Of a DNA stretch of 12,362 bases, positions 6,965 through 12,362 are shown piece by piece (the stretch's first letter is position 1; each line of letters begins with the position of its first letter). The translations under genes and the position numbers were made by a program. The notes below the pieces were generated by a model that was given only the letters and a program-made list of their open reading frames with translations, was not told the origin of the DNA and did not search any database. Origin of the DNA: Verrucomicrobiota bacterium (lineage in GTDB: Bacteria > Verrucomicrobiota > Verrucomicrobiia > Opitutales > Opitutaceae); assembly GCA_023430825.1 (NCBI GenBank), contig JAEYYL010000004.1, positions 1 to 12,362 on the forward strand. The letters run 5' to 3'.

Positions 6965-7360
6965 ATGAGTCGCCGACGCTTATTCGCGATGTTGAGCGTG
7001 ACGCTGCTGTCGATGGCCGCGGTGCGCGGCGCCGATGGCTGGTCGCAGCTGAAGGCGGGGATGACGCGCGTGGAGATGACGCAGGCGCTCGGGGAGCCGC
7101 TGATGCGAAGCAACGGGCGGCAATTCGAGTTGTGCATCTACGATGCGGGTGCGGAGGTCGTGTGCTATCGCGGGACGGTGGTGGCCTGGACCGCGCCGGC
7201 GGGGAGTGCGGCCGCGGATGGGCGGCAGCTGGACTTGCGTGCGCTGCTCCAACCGGCGGTCGTCGAAGCGCCGAAGCCGAAAGTGTATGTGCCGCGGAGC
7301 GAGCGCGACCCGGGCTATGCGCCGATCGCGCCGCGACGCACGCGTTTCCCGCGGTTGTAG
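6965..7360 (+). CDS. Small exported protein with BamE/SmpA-like fold
   Basis: This 131-residue protein starts at ATG 6965 with a signal peptide (MSRRRLFAMLSVTLLSMAAVRGA, cleavage near residue 23). The mature part has WSQLKAGMTRVEMTQALGEPLMRSNGRQFELCIYDAGAEVVCYRGTVVAW in overlapping pieces. That is the helix-then-sheet pattern of SmpA/OmlA/BamE-type domains: L-x-x-GMT-x-x-E-x-x-x-x-LGEP, then an aromatic tyrosine strand and a V-x-Y-x-G-x-V strand. BamE is an outer-membrane lipoprotein of the beta-barrel assembly machine, but this protein has no lipobox cysteine and carries two cysteines in the sheet (C57, C67), so it is only fold-related. The tail (about 100-131) is proline- and arginine-rich. 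The frame is open upstream from 6836, but the signal peptide fixes the start. The actual role is unknown. Confidence 0.65.
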   Translation: MSRRRLFAMLSVTLLSMAAVRGADGWSQLKAGMTRVEMTQALGEPLMRSNGRQFELCIYDAGAEVVCYRGTVVAWTAPAGSAAADGRQLDLRALLQPAVVEAPKPKVYVPRSERDPGYAPIAPRRTRFPRL

Positions 7361-7397
7361 GGCGCGCGCAGCGAAAGGAGCGGCGGGGGGCCGGACG

Positions 7398-7934
7398 TCA
7401 CGGGGGTGGAGCCGGGGGTGGAGCGGGAAAGGGATCGCGGGAGTAGCGGCGGCCGATGCGGCCGGTGCTGTCAGTGATCTTGCGGACGCCGGCGCGATCC
7501 ACCTCGGGGACCTCGCAGGTCATCCAGTAATCGTGGAGCTGGCGCACGAGTGCGGCGAAGCGGTCGGCGCTCGATGGTTTCACGTGATAGCAACTCGCGC
7601 CGAGCGCGTAGGACTTGTCGATGTCGTCTGGGTCGGACGAGGCGGAAAACACCACGGTGGGGACGATGGCCGAACGCGGCGTGCTGCGCAAAAACTCGAG
7701 CACGGCGAGGCCGTCGACGCGCGGCATTTTCAAGTCGGTGATGATGAGTGCGGGATAAGGGTAGCGGTCGCGGTCGGCGTAGGCTCCCTCGCCCTTGAGA
7801 TACGCGATCGCTTCGGCGCCGTCGTCGACCGAGCGGATCGTCCACGGTGAAGGGGTGGTATGGAGCGCCTGCTCGATCATGAGCTGGTCGTTCGGATCGT
7901 CGTCGACGATGAGGATCGTGCCGGGGGGACGCAT
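7398..7934 (-). CDS. Single-domain response regulator, Rcp1/CheY-like
   Basis: This 178-residue protein from ATG 7934 starts MRPPGTILIVDDDPNDQLMI. The receiver domain (about 6-135) has the acidic pair D11/D12, the phosphate-accepting aspartate D67 in ALIITDLKMPRVDG, S98 in VVFSASSD and K119 in YHVKPSS. All residues for phosphotransfer are thus present. The insert LKGEGAYADRDRYPYP before the D67 strand is typical of Rcp1-type regulators, which pair with bacteriophytochrome-like or hybrid histidine kinases. There is no DNA-binding output domain; after the receiver is only a short linker and a proline tail ending APPPAPPP. No kinase gene is adjacent, so the partner is elsewhere. It converges on the BamE-like gene (37 bp apart) and diverges from the SDR gene. 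The reading frame is open far upstream, across the SDR gene, but that part is not coding. Confidence 0.9.
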   Translation of the reverse strand: MRPPGTILIVDDDPNDQLMIEQALHTTPSPWTIRSVDDGAEAIAYLKGEGAYADRDRYPYPALIITDLKMPRVDGLAVLEFLRSTPRSAIVPTVVFSASSDPDDIDKSYALGASCYHVKPSSADRFAALVRQLHDYWMTCEVPEVDRAGVRKITDSTGRIGRRYSRDPFPAPPPAPPP

Positions 7935-7945
7935 GCGAGCGCGCG

Positions 7946-7958
7946 ACCCTGTCAGGGT
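7946..7958. promoter_or_regulatory. Palindrome just upstream of the response regulator start
   Basis: ACCCTG (7946-7951) and CAGGGT (7953-7958) are perfect arms around a T, and GC/GC pairs at 7943-7944 and 7960-7961 extend it past one mismatch. It ends 12 bp before the ATG of the minus-strand response regulator. It could be a binding site or an RNA hairpin near the ribosome binding region; function is unknown. Confidence 0.3.
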
Positions 7959-8114
7959 TGCGGGCCTTTCGCAACGGCGCGCGCCGCGCGCCGGCCCGGA
8001 GCGCGGCATCGGGCAACGGATCAGCGGGCGTAAATCGTCGGGGGCGGGGGCCGATGCGGGGCGCTGACACGGAGCGGGGTTGACCGGGTGGGTGCGACCG
8101 CGTCGGCTGCGACG

Positions 8115-8873
8115 ATGAGTTCCGCGGGAAAAATCGCGCTGGTGACGGGTGCAGGCTCCGGCATCGGCCGCGCGTCGGCGGCGGCCCTGTATGCGGCGGG
8201 TTTTTCGCTGGTGCTGGCAGGGCGGCGCCGCGAGCCGTTGGAGGCGACCGCGGCGGCGGCGGGGATGGAGGAGGCGCGCCAGTTGATCGTGCCGGCGGAC
8301 GTGACCGATCCGGTTTCGGTGAAGGCGCTGTTCGGGCGGACGCGGGAACGTTTCGGACGGCTCGACGTATTGTTCAACAACGCGGGGATCAGCGGGCCCG
8401 CGATGCCCCTGGAGGAGGTGTCGTTCGAGCGCTGGCAGGAGGTGATCGCGACGAACCTCACGGGCGCGTTTCTGTGCACGCAGGAGGCCTTTCGGCTGAT
8501 GAAAGCGCAGCGGCCGCGCGGCGGGCGGATCATCAACAACGGTTCGATTTCCGCGCATGTGCCGCGGCCGAACTCGGCGGCTTACACAGCAGCGAAGCAT
8601 GCGATCTCGGGGCTGACGAAGTCGGCGGCGCTCGACGGTCGCGCCTTCGACATCGCATGCGGACAGATCGATATCGGAAATGCGGATACGGCGATGGCGG
8701 GCCAGATGAAGCAGGGCGTCTTGCAGGCGAGCGGGACGATGCGGGCGGAACCGACGTTCGACGTGAAGCATGTCGCGCAGGCGGTGGTGCAGCTGGCGGC
8801 ATTGCCGCTCGAGGTGAACGTGCCGTTCATGACGGTGATCGCGACGGGCATGCCGTATGCGGGCCGCGGGTAG
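8115..8873 (+). CDS. Short-chain dehydrogenase/reductase (classical SDR)
   Basis: This 252-residue NAD(P)-dependent oxidoreductase starts MSSAGKIALVTGAGSGIGRA. The cofactor loop TGAGSGIG is at 11-18, the conserved DVTD acidic site at 62-65, NNAG at 88-91 and the catalytic-tetrad Asn in ATNLTG at 114. The serine region NNGSISA covers 141-147 and YTAAK gives Y157/K161. All catalytic residues are present and the length is normal. Basic residues after the second strand (GRRRE, 36-40) hint at NADPH preference. The late segment FDIACGQIDIGNADTAMA and the end VPFMTVIATGMPYAGRG belong to a well-populated SDR group of unknown substrate. ATG 8115 is preferred; GTG 8088 in frame, with a distant GGAG, would add nine residues. 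It diverges from the response regulator and stands alone, so context gives no substrate. Confidence 0.92.
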   Translation: MSSAGKIALVTGAGSGIGRASAAALYAAGFSLVLAGRRREPLEATAAAAGMEEARQLIVPADVTDPVSVKALFGRTRERFGRLDVLFNNAGISGPAMPLEEVSFERWQEVIATNLTGAFLCTQEAFRLMKAQRPRGGRIINNGSISAHVPRPNSAAYTAAKHAISGLTKSAALDGRAFDIACGQIDIGNADTAMAGQMKQGVLQASGTMRAEPTFDVKHVAQAVVQLAALPLEVNVPFMTVIATGMPYAGRG

Positions 8874-8901
8874 GCGCGGCGGCAGGTGATAATTTTTGTT
8901 T

Positions 8902-8968
8902 CCCGCGAATCACGCGAATAGCCGCGAATGCCCCTGAGGCATTCGCGAGGCTTCGCGTGATTCGCGGG
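8902..8968. repeat. 67-nt inverted repeat built from CGCGAAT units
   Basis: The 31-base arms 8902-8932 and 8938-8968 are complementary at 27 of 31 positions around a 5-base loop. The left arm has three CGCGAAT copies (8904, 8913, 8923), and the right arm has ATTCGCG at 8941 and 8960 plus a variant at 8951. It begins 28 bp after the SDR stop. There is no U run on either strand, so it is not a classic intrinsic terminator; it looks like a dispersed palindromic element. Confidence 0.75.
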
Positions 8969-9149
8969 CGGGGAATCGATGGTCGGCTGAAATTAAGCGA
9001 CCCGAAGCCAAGGCCAGCCGGGTGGGTGGCAAGTTAATCTTGCGACGGCTGCATCGTCGTGTCGGCTGTTTCGTCAGTCAGCGCGATCGAGGTTTTTCCC
9101 CCGCTTCGTCCCGCCGGTCGAGTTTCGTTCCCCTTCCATTTGCCCCACT

Positions 9150-10517
9150 ATGAGCACTGTCTCTGCTTCCGCCGAGGTTGCCCCCGTTTCTGAAGTGCAA
9201 CCGGCGCCGACCGATTTGCGCGGTTTGCTGAAGCAGCTTGGGCCAGGGCTGATCTTGTCGGCGATCATCGTGGGCTCGGGCGAGCTGATCGTGACGCCGA
9301 AGCTGGGTGCGGAGGTGGGGTTCACGCTGCTGTGGTTCATCGTGCTGGGGTGTTTGCTGAAGGTGTTCGTGCAGATCGAACTGGGGCGTTACGCCATCAC
9401 GCGCGGGCGCACGACGCTGGAGGCGTTGAACACGCTGCCGGGTCCGCGGCCGCGGGTTTCGTGGGTGCTGTGGGTGTGGCTGGCGATGTATGTCTGCCTC
9501 GTGCCGCAGGTCGCGGGGATGCTGGGGGGCGTGGCGACGGCGCTGCAGCTGGGCGGCGTGGCGGTGTCGCTGACGGCGATCGCGATCGCGGTGGGGGCGA
9601 GTTGTGCGCTGCTGCTGGTGATGGGGCGGTATCGTTTCGTGGAGACGTTTTCGACGGTGCTGGTGGCGGCGTTCACGGTGGCGACGCTGGTGGCGGTGGG
9701 GGCGCTGCAATTCACGCCGTATGCGGTGACGGGCGCGCAGGTGGCGAGCGGGTTCACGTTCGAGCTGCCGGCGAACGTGGCGACGGCGTTCGGGGCGTTC
9801 GGGCTGATCGGCGTGGGGGCGTCGGAGCTGTTGTATTACCCGTATTGGTGCTTGGAAAAAGGATACGGCCGGAAGATCGGGCCGGACGACGGCACGCCGG
9901 AGTGGAAGGCGCGGGCGGCGGCGTGGCTGCGGGTGATGCGGATCGATGCGTGGACGTGTTTCGCGCTCTACACGACGACGACGCTGGCGTTTTACCTGCT
10001 CGGTGCGGCGGTGTTGCACGCGAAGGAGCTGCGGGTGGAAAGCGGGGCGATGATCGAGACGCTGTCGTTCATGTATCGCGACACCTTCGGCGAGTGGAGC
10101 CTGTGGCTGTTTCTCGGCGGGGCGGTGGCGGTGCTTTACTCGACGATTTTCTGTGCGACGGCGTCGAATGCGCGGCTGTTTGCCGACGGGCTGAGCCTGT
10201 TCAAGGTGAAGCGTTATCGCGATCCGGAGCATCGCGTCCGCTGGGTGAAGATCGGCTGCGTGCTCCTGCCGGTGGCGTTTGTCTCGGTCTATTTGCTGGT
10301 CGGCAATCCGGTGGAGCTGGTGTTCTGGGGTGCGATCGCGCAGGGGCTGATGCTGCCGTTCCTCGCGGGCGCGGCGCTGTATTTTCACTTCACGAATCCG
10401 CATCGCGAATTACGCGCGCGACCGTTGTCGCTCGCGGGCCTGATGACCGCCGCGGCGGCGATGACCTCGCTCGGGGTTTATCAGGTGGTGTCGGAAGTGG
10501 GGCGGCGGCTGGGGTGA
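9150..10517 (+). CDS. Nramp-superfamily membrane transporter, non-canonical metal site
   Basis: This 455-residue protein has roughly 11 hydrophobic helices after a 25-residue soluble N-terminus. The first helix, LGPGLILSAIIVGSGELIVTP (30-50), lies where Nramp proteins have their broken helix 1, but the metal-binding DPGN motif is replaced by GSGE (42-45). In the helix 6 region, FGLIGVGASELLYYPYWCLEKGYG (217-240) replaces the MPH-type motif. The overall fold and the LGPG and helix 3 pattern (FVQIELGRYAITRGRTTLEALN) still place it in the family. Canonical Nramps import Mn2+ or Fe2+ with protons at the inner membrane; with these side chains missing, the cargo may differ. No Shine-Dalgarno is evident and ATG 9150 is the first in-frame start. 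It stands alone, with a 276-bp upstream gap and a convergent LacI gene downstream. Superfamily is fairly sure; substrate is unknown. Confidence 0.8.
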   Translation: MSTVSASAEVAPVSEVQPAPTDLRGLLKQLGPGLILSAIIVGSGELIVTPKLGAEVGFTLLWFIVLGCLLKVFVQIELGRYAITRGRTTLEALNTLPGPRPRVSWVLWVWLAMYVCLVPQVAGMLGGVATALQLGGVAVSLTAIAIAVGASCALLLVMGRYRFVETFSTVLVAAFTVATLVAVGALQFTPYAVTGAQVASGFTFELPANVATAFGAFGLIGVGASELLYYPYWCLEKGYGRKIGPDDGTPEWKARAAAWLRVMRIDAWTCFALYTTTTLAFYLLGAAVLHAKELRVESGAMIETLSFMYRDTFGEWSLWLFLGGAVAVLYSTIFCATASNARLFADGLSLFKVKRYRDPEHRVRWVKIGCVLLPVAFVSVYLLVGNPVELVFWGAIAQGLMLPFLAGAALYFHFTNPHRELRARPLSLAGLMTAAAAMTSLGVYQVVSEVGRRLG

Positions 10518-10527
10518 GCCGTTGCAG

Positions 10528-10540
10528 GGTCAACTTGACC
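10528..10540. repeat. GGTCAA/TTGACC palindrome, first copy
   Basis: GGTCAA (10528-10533) and TTGACC (10535-10540) are perfect arms around a C. It lies 10 bp after the Nramp-like stop, in the convergent gap with the LacI gene. With its neighbour at 10561 it may end transcription from both sides. Confidence 0.45.
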
Positions 10541-10560
10541 GTGGGCGGATGCTGCTGAGA

Positions 10561-10579
10561 CGCGGTCAGGTTGACCGCG
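10561..10579. repeat. CGCGGTCA/TGACCGCG hairpin, second copy
   Basis: CGCGGTCA (10561-10568) and TGACCGCG (10572-10579) form a perfect 8-bp stem with loop GGT. Its core shares the GGTCA...TGACC half-sites with the palindrome at 10528, so the two look like members of one family. It is 41 bp past the stop of the minus-strand LacI gene. Confidence 0.45.
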
Positions 10580-10619
10580 CTACGCTGCTGGCGCGCGCTG
10601 CTCGGGCCGGCGGACGGCC

Positions 10620-11678
10620 CTATGGCTGGCGGGGCGGGCCGATGGTGGCGCCTTCGACGAGGCGGGCCTCGACGAGGATTTTTCGGCGCGTCGAATGCGG
10701 GTGCATCATGCGGCCGAAAAGGCGCGCGACGGCGGAACTGCCGATGTCGGAATGCGGCACGAGCATGGACGTGACGCGCTGCGTGTTGGGCGGCGGTTCC
10801 AGTCCGTCGAAGCCGGTGATGGAGCAATCCGCCGGCACGCGCAGACCGCGGGCGTTGAGTTCGCTCATCAGGTGGTAAGCCTGGTGATCCGCGGCGCAGA
10901 CCCACGCGGTGACATGGTCGTGGCGGAGGAGGTCGACGACGCGGTTGGGAATTTGCGGGCCGAATTCGGAAAGGTGAGGGGCGTTGCGGTGGATGTTGAG
11001 CACCCACTCGGGACGGAATTCGAGACCGTGGTGAAACAGCGCTTCGACATAACCGCCGAAGCGGCGCATCGACCAGTGACCGCCGACGGGGTAGCGCCAG
11101 GTGAGAAAACCGATGCGGCGGTGGCCGGCGTCTTTCAGCCGCGTGACGAGGGCGAGAATCGCGGACGAGTCGTCGGTGTCGATGATGTCGATCGCGGAGT
11201 TGTTGTAGCTTTCGAGGACGGCGACGGTGGAGATCTTTCGTGCGATCAAGTCGACGGCGGGTTCCGGGAACGGATAAATGAGAATCGTGCCGCGCCAGTC
11301 GCCGGCGCGGATGTGGCGAAACACGCGCTGGCGCTTCGAGCGCGGATCGAGCGCGGCGGGTTTTTCGAAACAGACATCGACGGAGAGGTGCTCGATCTCG
11401 GCGCGTTCGCGGATGCCCTGGAGAATGAAGGGGAATGTCGCCATCGCGACGTTCTCGGCGGGGACGCCGATGAGCACGCCGATGGTGGCTGGCTTGCTCT
11501 GGCGGGAGCGGCGAACGCCACGCGATGGGTTGAGCTGGTAGCCCATCTCGACGGCGAGTTTCTGCACGCGCTCGCGGGTGTCGGCGCTGATCGCGGGGTG
11601 GTTGGCGAGGCTGCGCGAGACGGTCGTGCGCGAGATCTTCAGCTTGTCGGCGAGTAGTTGCTGGTTGAGTGAGCGCAT
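10620..11678 (-). CDS. LacI-family transcriptional regulator
   Basis: This 352-residue protein starts at ATG 11678. Residues 4-24 (LNQQLLADKLKISRTTVSRSL) form the LacI-type helix-turn-helix, followed by ANHPAISADTRERVQKLAVEMGYQLNPS, the usual head-piece and hinge. The periplasmic-binding-protein-like sensor starts at ATIGVLIG (65-72) and continues through RRIGFLTW, VTAWVCAADHQAYHLM, GLRVPADCSITGFDG and LVPHSDIG to about residue 340. These proteins usually repress sugar-uptake or degradation genes until a sugar or its derivative binds. The frame is open upstream to 11900, but the helix-turn-helix fixes the start. No Shine-Dalgarno is visible. It diverges from a TonB-dependent receptor, so control of that receptor, and self-control, through the 445-bp shared region is the natural inference. 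The inducer is unknown. Confidence 0.93.
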   Translation of the reverse strand: MRSLNQQLLADKLKISRTTVSRSLANHPAISADTRERVQKLAVEMGYQLNPSRGVRRSRQSKPATIGVLIGVPAENVAMATFPFILQGIRERAEIEHLSVDVCFEKPAALDPRSKRQRVFRHIRAGDWRGTILIYPFPEPAVDLIARKISTVAVLESYNNSAIDIIDTDDSSAILALVTRLKDAGHRRIGFLTWRYPVGGHWSMRRFGGYVEALFHHGLEFRPEWVLNIHRNAPHLSEFGPQIPNRVVDLLRHDHVTAWVCAADHQAYHLMSELNARGLRVPADCSITGFDGLEPPPNTQRVTSMLVPHSDIGSSAVARLFGRMMHPHSTRRKILVEARLVEGATIGPPRQP

Positions 11679-11761
11679 CTCTGGAGGCTGGGCGTGGGGA
11701 CGAGCGGAAAACGCGGGGCTGCGTCCGGGGTTGAATTCGCATCGTGGGTGCACGGCGCTCG

Positions 11762-11777
11762 TTTTCAAGCATGAAAA
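11762..11777. promoter_or_regulatory. Candidate LacI operator near the regulator gene
   Basis: TTTTCA (11762-11767) and TGAAAA (11772-11777) are perfect inverted half-sites spaced by four bases, 84 bp before the LacI start. Size and half-site style fit a LacI-family operator, possibly for self-control. Binding is inferred. Confidence 0.4.
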
Positions 11778-11781
11778 AGAG

Positions 11782-11789
11782 TGTGCACA
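11782..11789. promoter_or_regulatory. TGTGCACA palindrome, copy 1
   Basis: A perfect 8-base palindrome, 4 bp from the TTTTCA/TGAAAA site and followed by TTTACC. A near copy (TGTGCATA) lies at 11811-11818 and an exact copy at 11917-11924. Two exact copies flanking the likely promoter area suggest a paired binding site. Confidence 0.35.
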
Positions 11790-11867
11790 TTTACCAAGAA
11801 AAATGACGTTTGTGCATAAATAGAGACAGGGTGAACACGGCCATATCGGCGGATTTTCATAGGTAAA

Positions 11868-11879
11868 ATCACCGGTGAT
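11868..11879. promoter_or_regulatory. ATCACCGGTGAT palindrome with central CG, candidate LacI operator
   Basis: A perfect 12-base palindrome with a CpG at its centre, the form typical of LacI-family operators. It lies roughly midway in the divergent region, directly after a GGTAAAAT word. Confidence 0.4.
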
Positions 11880-11916
11880 CGTCGTGGTCGCCCGCTCCAT
11901 CGGCTGGTAAAATATG

Positions 11917-11924
11917 TGTGCACA
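11917..11924. promoter_or_regulatory. TGTGCACA palindrome, copy 2
   Basis: An exact copy of the palindrome at 11782, with centres 135 bp apart. It ends six bases before a TTGACA hexamer (11931-11936) that could be a -35 element for the receptor, although no good -10 follows at 16-18 bp. Confidence 0.35.
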
Positions 11925-12096
11925 ATCCAGTTGACAATCGTGTTGAATCGCGCGTTTGCTGCGTTCGTTCGCTTCCTGCTTTGGAGCAATTTACCCCGCC
12001 CCTCGAACTCACCGATGCGCTTCCTCTTCGACCCTGCCGGACGTCGTGCCGCGGGTTTTCGACGCCAGCGTTTCGCGGTTTCCGGGTCGGGCCGGC

Positions 12097-12102
12097 TATA
12101 AC
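12097..12102 (+). promoter_or_regulatory. Possible -10 box of the TonB receptor gene
   Basis: TATAAC at 12097-12102 is the best -10 match upstream of the receptor and would give a leader of about 15 bases. No convincing -35 lies 16-18 bp before it. The alternative is a promoter using TTGACA at 11931. Confidence 0.3.
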
Positions 12103-12123
12103 ACCTGCAAACGTCCTCAAAAA

Positions 12124-12362
12124 ATGAATACCCCCTTCATCCCGATGCTTCGGGATCGCTTGTTACCCGCGTGTCTCGTGCTCGGGTTGGCGGCGGCCCC
12201 GATCGGCCGCGCCCAAACCGCCCCCGCCGCCTCCGCCACCGATGCCGCCGACGAGACCGTGGTGCTGTCGCCCTTCACGGTCAGCACCGACAAGGACAAC
12301 GGTTACGGCGCGACCAACGCGATTTCCGGTTCGCGCGTGAACACGGCGATCAAGGACATCCC
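12124..12362 (+). CDS. TonB-dependent outer-membrane receptor (N-terminal 79 residues, truncated by the window)
   Basis: The ATG at 12124 gives MNTPFIPMLRDRLLPACLVLG, a signal peptide ending about residue 30 (IGRA then QTAPAA). An Ala/Thr linker, a TonB-box-like segment ETVVLSPFTVS (44-54) and the start of the plug domain (NAISGSRVNTAIKDIP) follow. The LSPFTV-x-x-x-x-x-x-GY pattern just before the plug is very common in receptors of Opitutus-type Verrucomicrobiota. Such receptors take up siderophores, vitamins or glycans through the outer membrane using TonB energy; full length is usually 700-1100 residues. ATG 12145 is an alternative start, removing seven residues but keeping the hydrophobic core. 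No Shine-Dalgarno is seen. The divergent LacI regulator points to a carbohydrate substrate instead of iron, but that is inference. Confidence 0.9.
   Translation, partial: MNTPFIPMLRDRLLPACLVLGLAAAPIGRAQTAPAASATDAADETVVLSPFTVSTDKDNGYGATNAISGSRVNTAIKDI

Larger units (their letters stand above)
11679..12123. promoter_or_regulatory. Divergent LacI / TonB-receptor control region
   Basis: This 445-bp gene-free stretch separates the regulator and the receptor. Its middle (about 11760-11940) is clearly richer in A and T than the rest of the window. It holds several palindromes, listed separately, and repeated GGTAAAAT words at 11862 and 11906, with a related ATTTACC in reverse at 11789-11795. No small gene in it looks real. 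Both promoters should lie here. Confidence 0.7.

Noticed and set aside
7975..7994. GGCGCGCG / CGCGCGCC palindrome between the response regulator and SDR genes
   Set aside because: Low-complexity CG alternation makes palindromes by chance in DNA this GC-rich; no support for a function.
7935..8771. N-terminal extension of the response-regulator frame
   Set aside because: It is antisense to the SDR gene; the receiver domain begins right after ATG 7934 and needs nothing upstream.
8902..8968. CRISPR-like array
   Set aside because: The repeated unit is only seven bases with 2-3-base gaps and reverses direction in the middle; there are no spacers and no cas genes.
9078..10403. 441-codon minus-strand open frame
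   Set aside because: Antisense to the Nramp-like gene, with an Arg/His/Gln-rich shadow translation.
11679..11900. N-terminal extension of the LacI frame
   Set aside because: It crosses the palindrome-rich control region; LacI proteins start just before the helix-turn-helix, which fits ATG 11678.
11916..12127. Two short plus-strand open frames (61 and 69 codons) before the TonB receptor
   Set aside because: They have no start signals or recognisable content and overlap each other in a probable promoter region.

Overview
The window looks like chromosomal DNA from a high-GC Gram-negative bacterium. It most resembles Verrucomicrobiota of the Opitutaceae type. The evidence is a TonB-dependent receptor whose mature N-terminus reads ETVVLSPFTVS, paired with a divergent LacI-family regulator. 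Poor Shine-Dalgarno sequences at most starts and short palindromic elements between genes fit the same group. The assignment comes from protein character and was not checked by any search.

Layout. Bases 1-903 carry two minus-strand genes: a truncated diacylglycerol-kinase-like lipid kinase (1-192) and a GreA/GreB-family factor with a shortened coiled coil (388-903). A REPIN-like double hairpin (267-357) lies between them. On the plus strand there follow a DUF3574-like small protein (1009-1374) and a two-gene RND efflux operon (1478-5718). The operon encodes a membrane fusion protein and an AcrB/HAE1-type pump whose start overlaps the preceding stop as ATGA. No TolC-type outer membrane channel gene is present. 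The pump converges on a minus-strand secreted HExxH protein (DUF922-like, 5907-6758), and two perfect hairpins in the gap may be bidirectional terminators. Divergent from the protease is a small exported BamE/SmpA-like protein (6965-7360), which converges on a single-domain Rcp1-type response regulator (7398-7934, minus). Divergent from the regulator is a classical SDR oxidoreductase (8115-8873), followed by a 67-nt inverted repeat built from CGCGAAT units. Next is a non-canonical Nramp-superfamily transporter (9150-10517), converging on a LacI-type regulator (10620-11678, minus) across two TTGACC-type hairpins. The window ends with the first 79 codons of a TonB-dependent receptor (12124 onward).

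How the genes work together. Most genes are single units or divergent pairs, so this is mostly ordinary chromosome and not a defence or mobile island. Two functional groups are clear. One is the RND pump operon, probably drug or metabolite export. The other is the LacI / TonB-receptor pair, probably a sugar- or glycan-responsive uptake system. Its 445-bp divergent control region is unusually AT-rich for the window and holds at least four palindromes that could be operators. I found no tRNA, rRNA, CRISPR array, transposase or phage gene. The points most worth a second look are the Nramp-like protein that lacks the DPGN and MPH metal motifs, the Gre factor shortened by about two heptads, the LacI/TonB control region and the palindromic repeat families.
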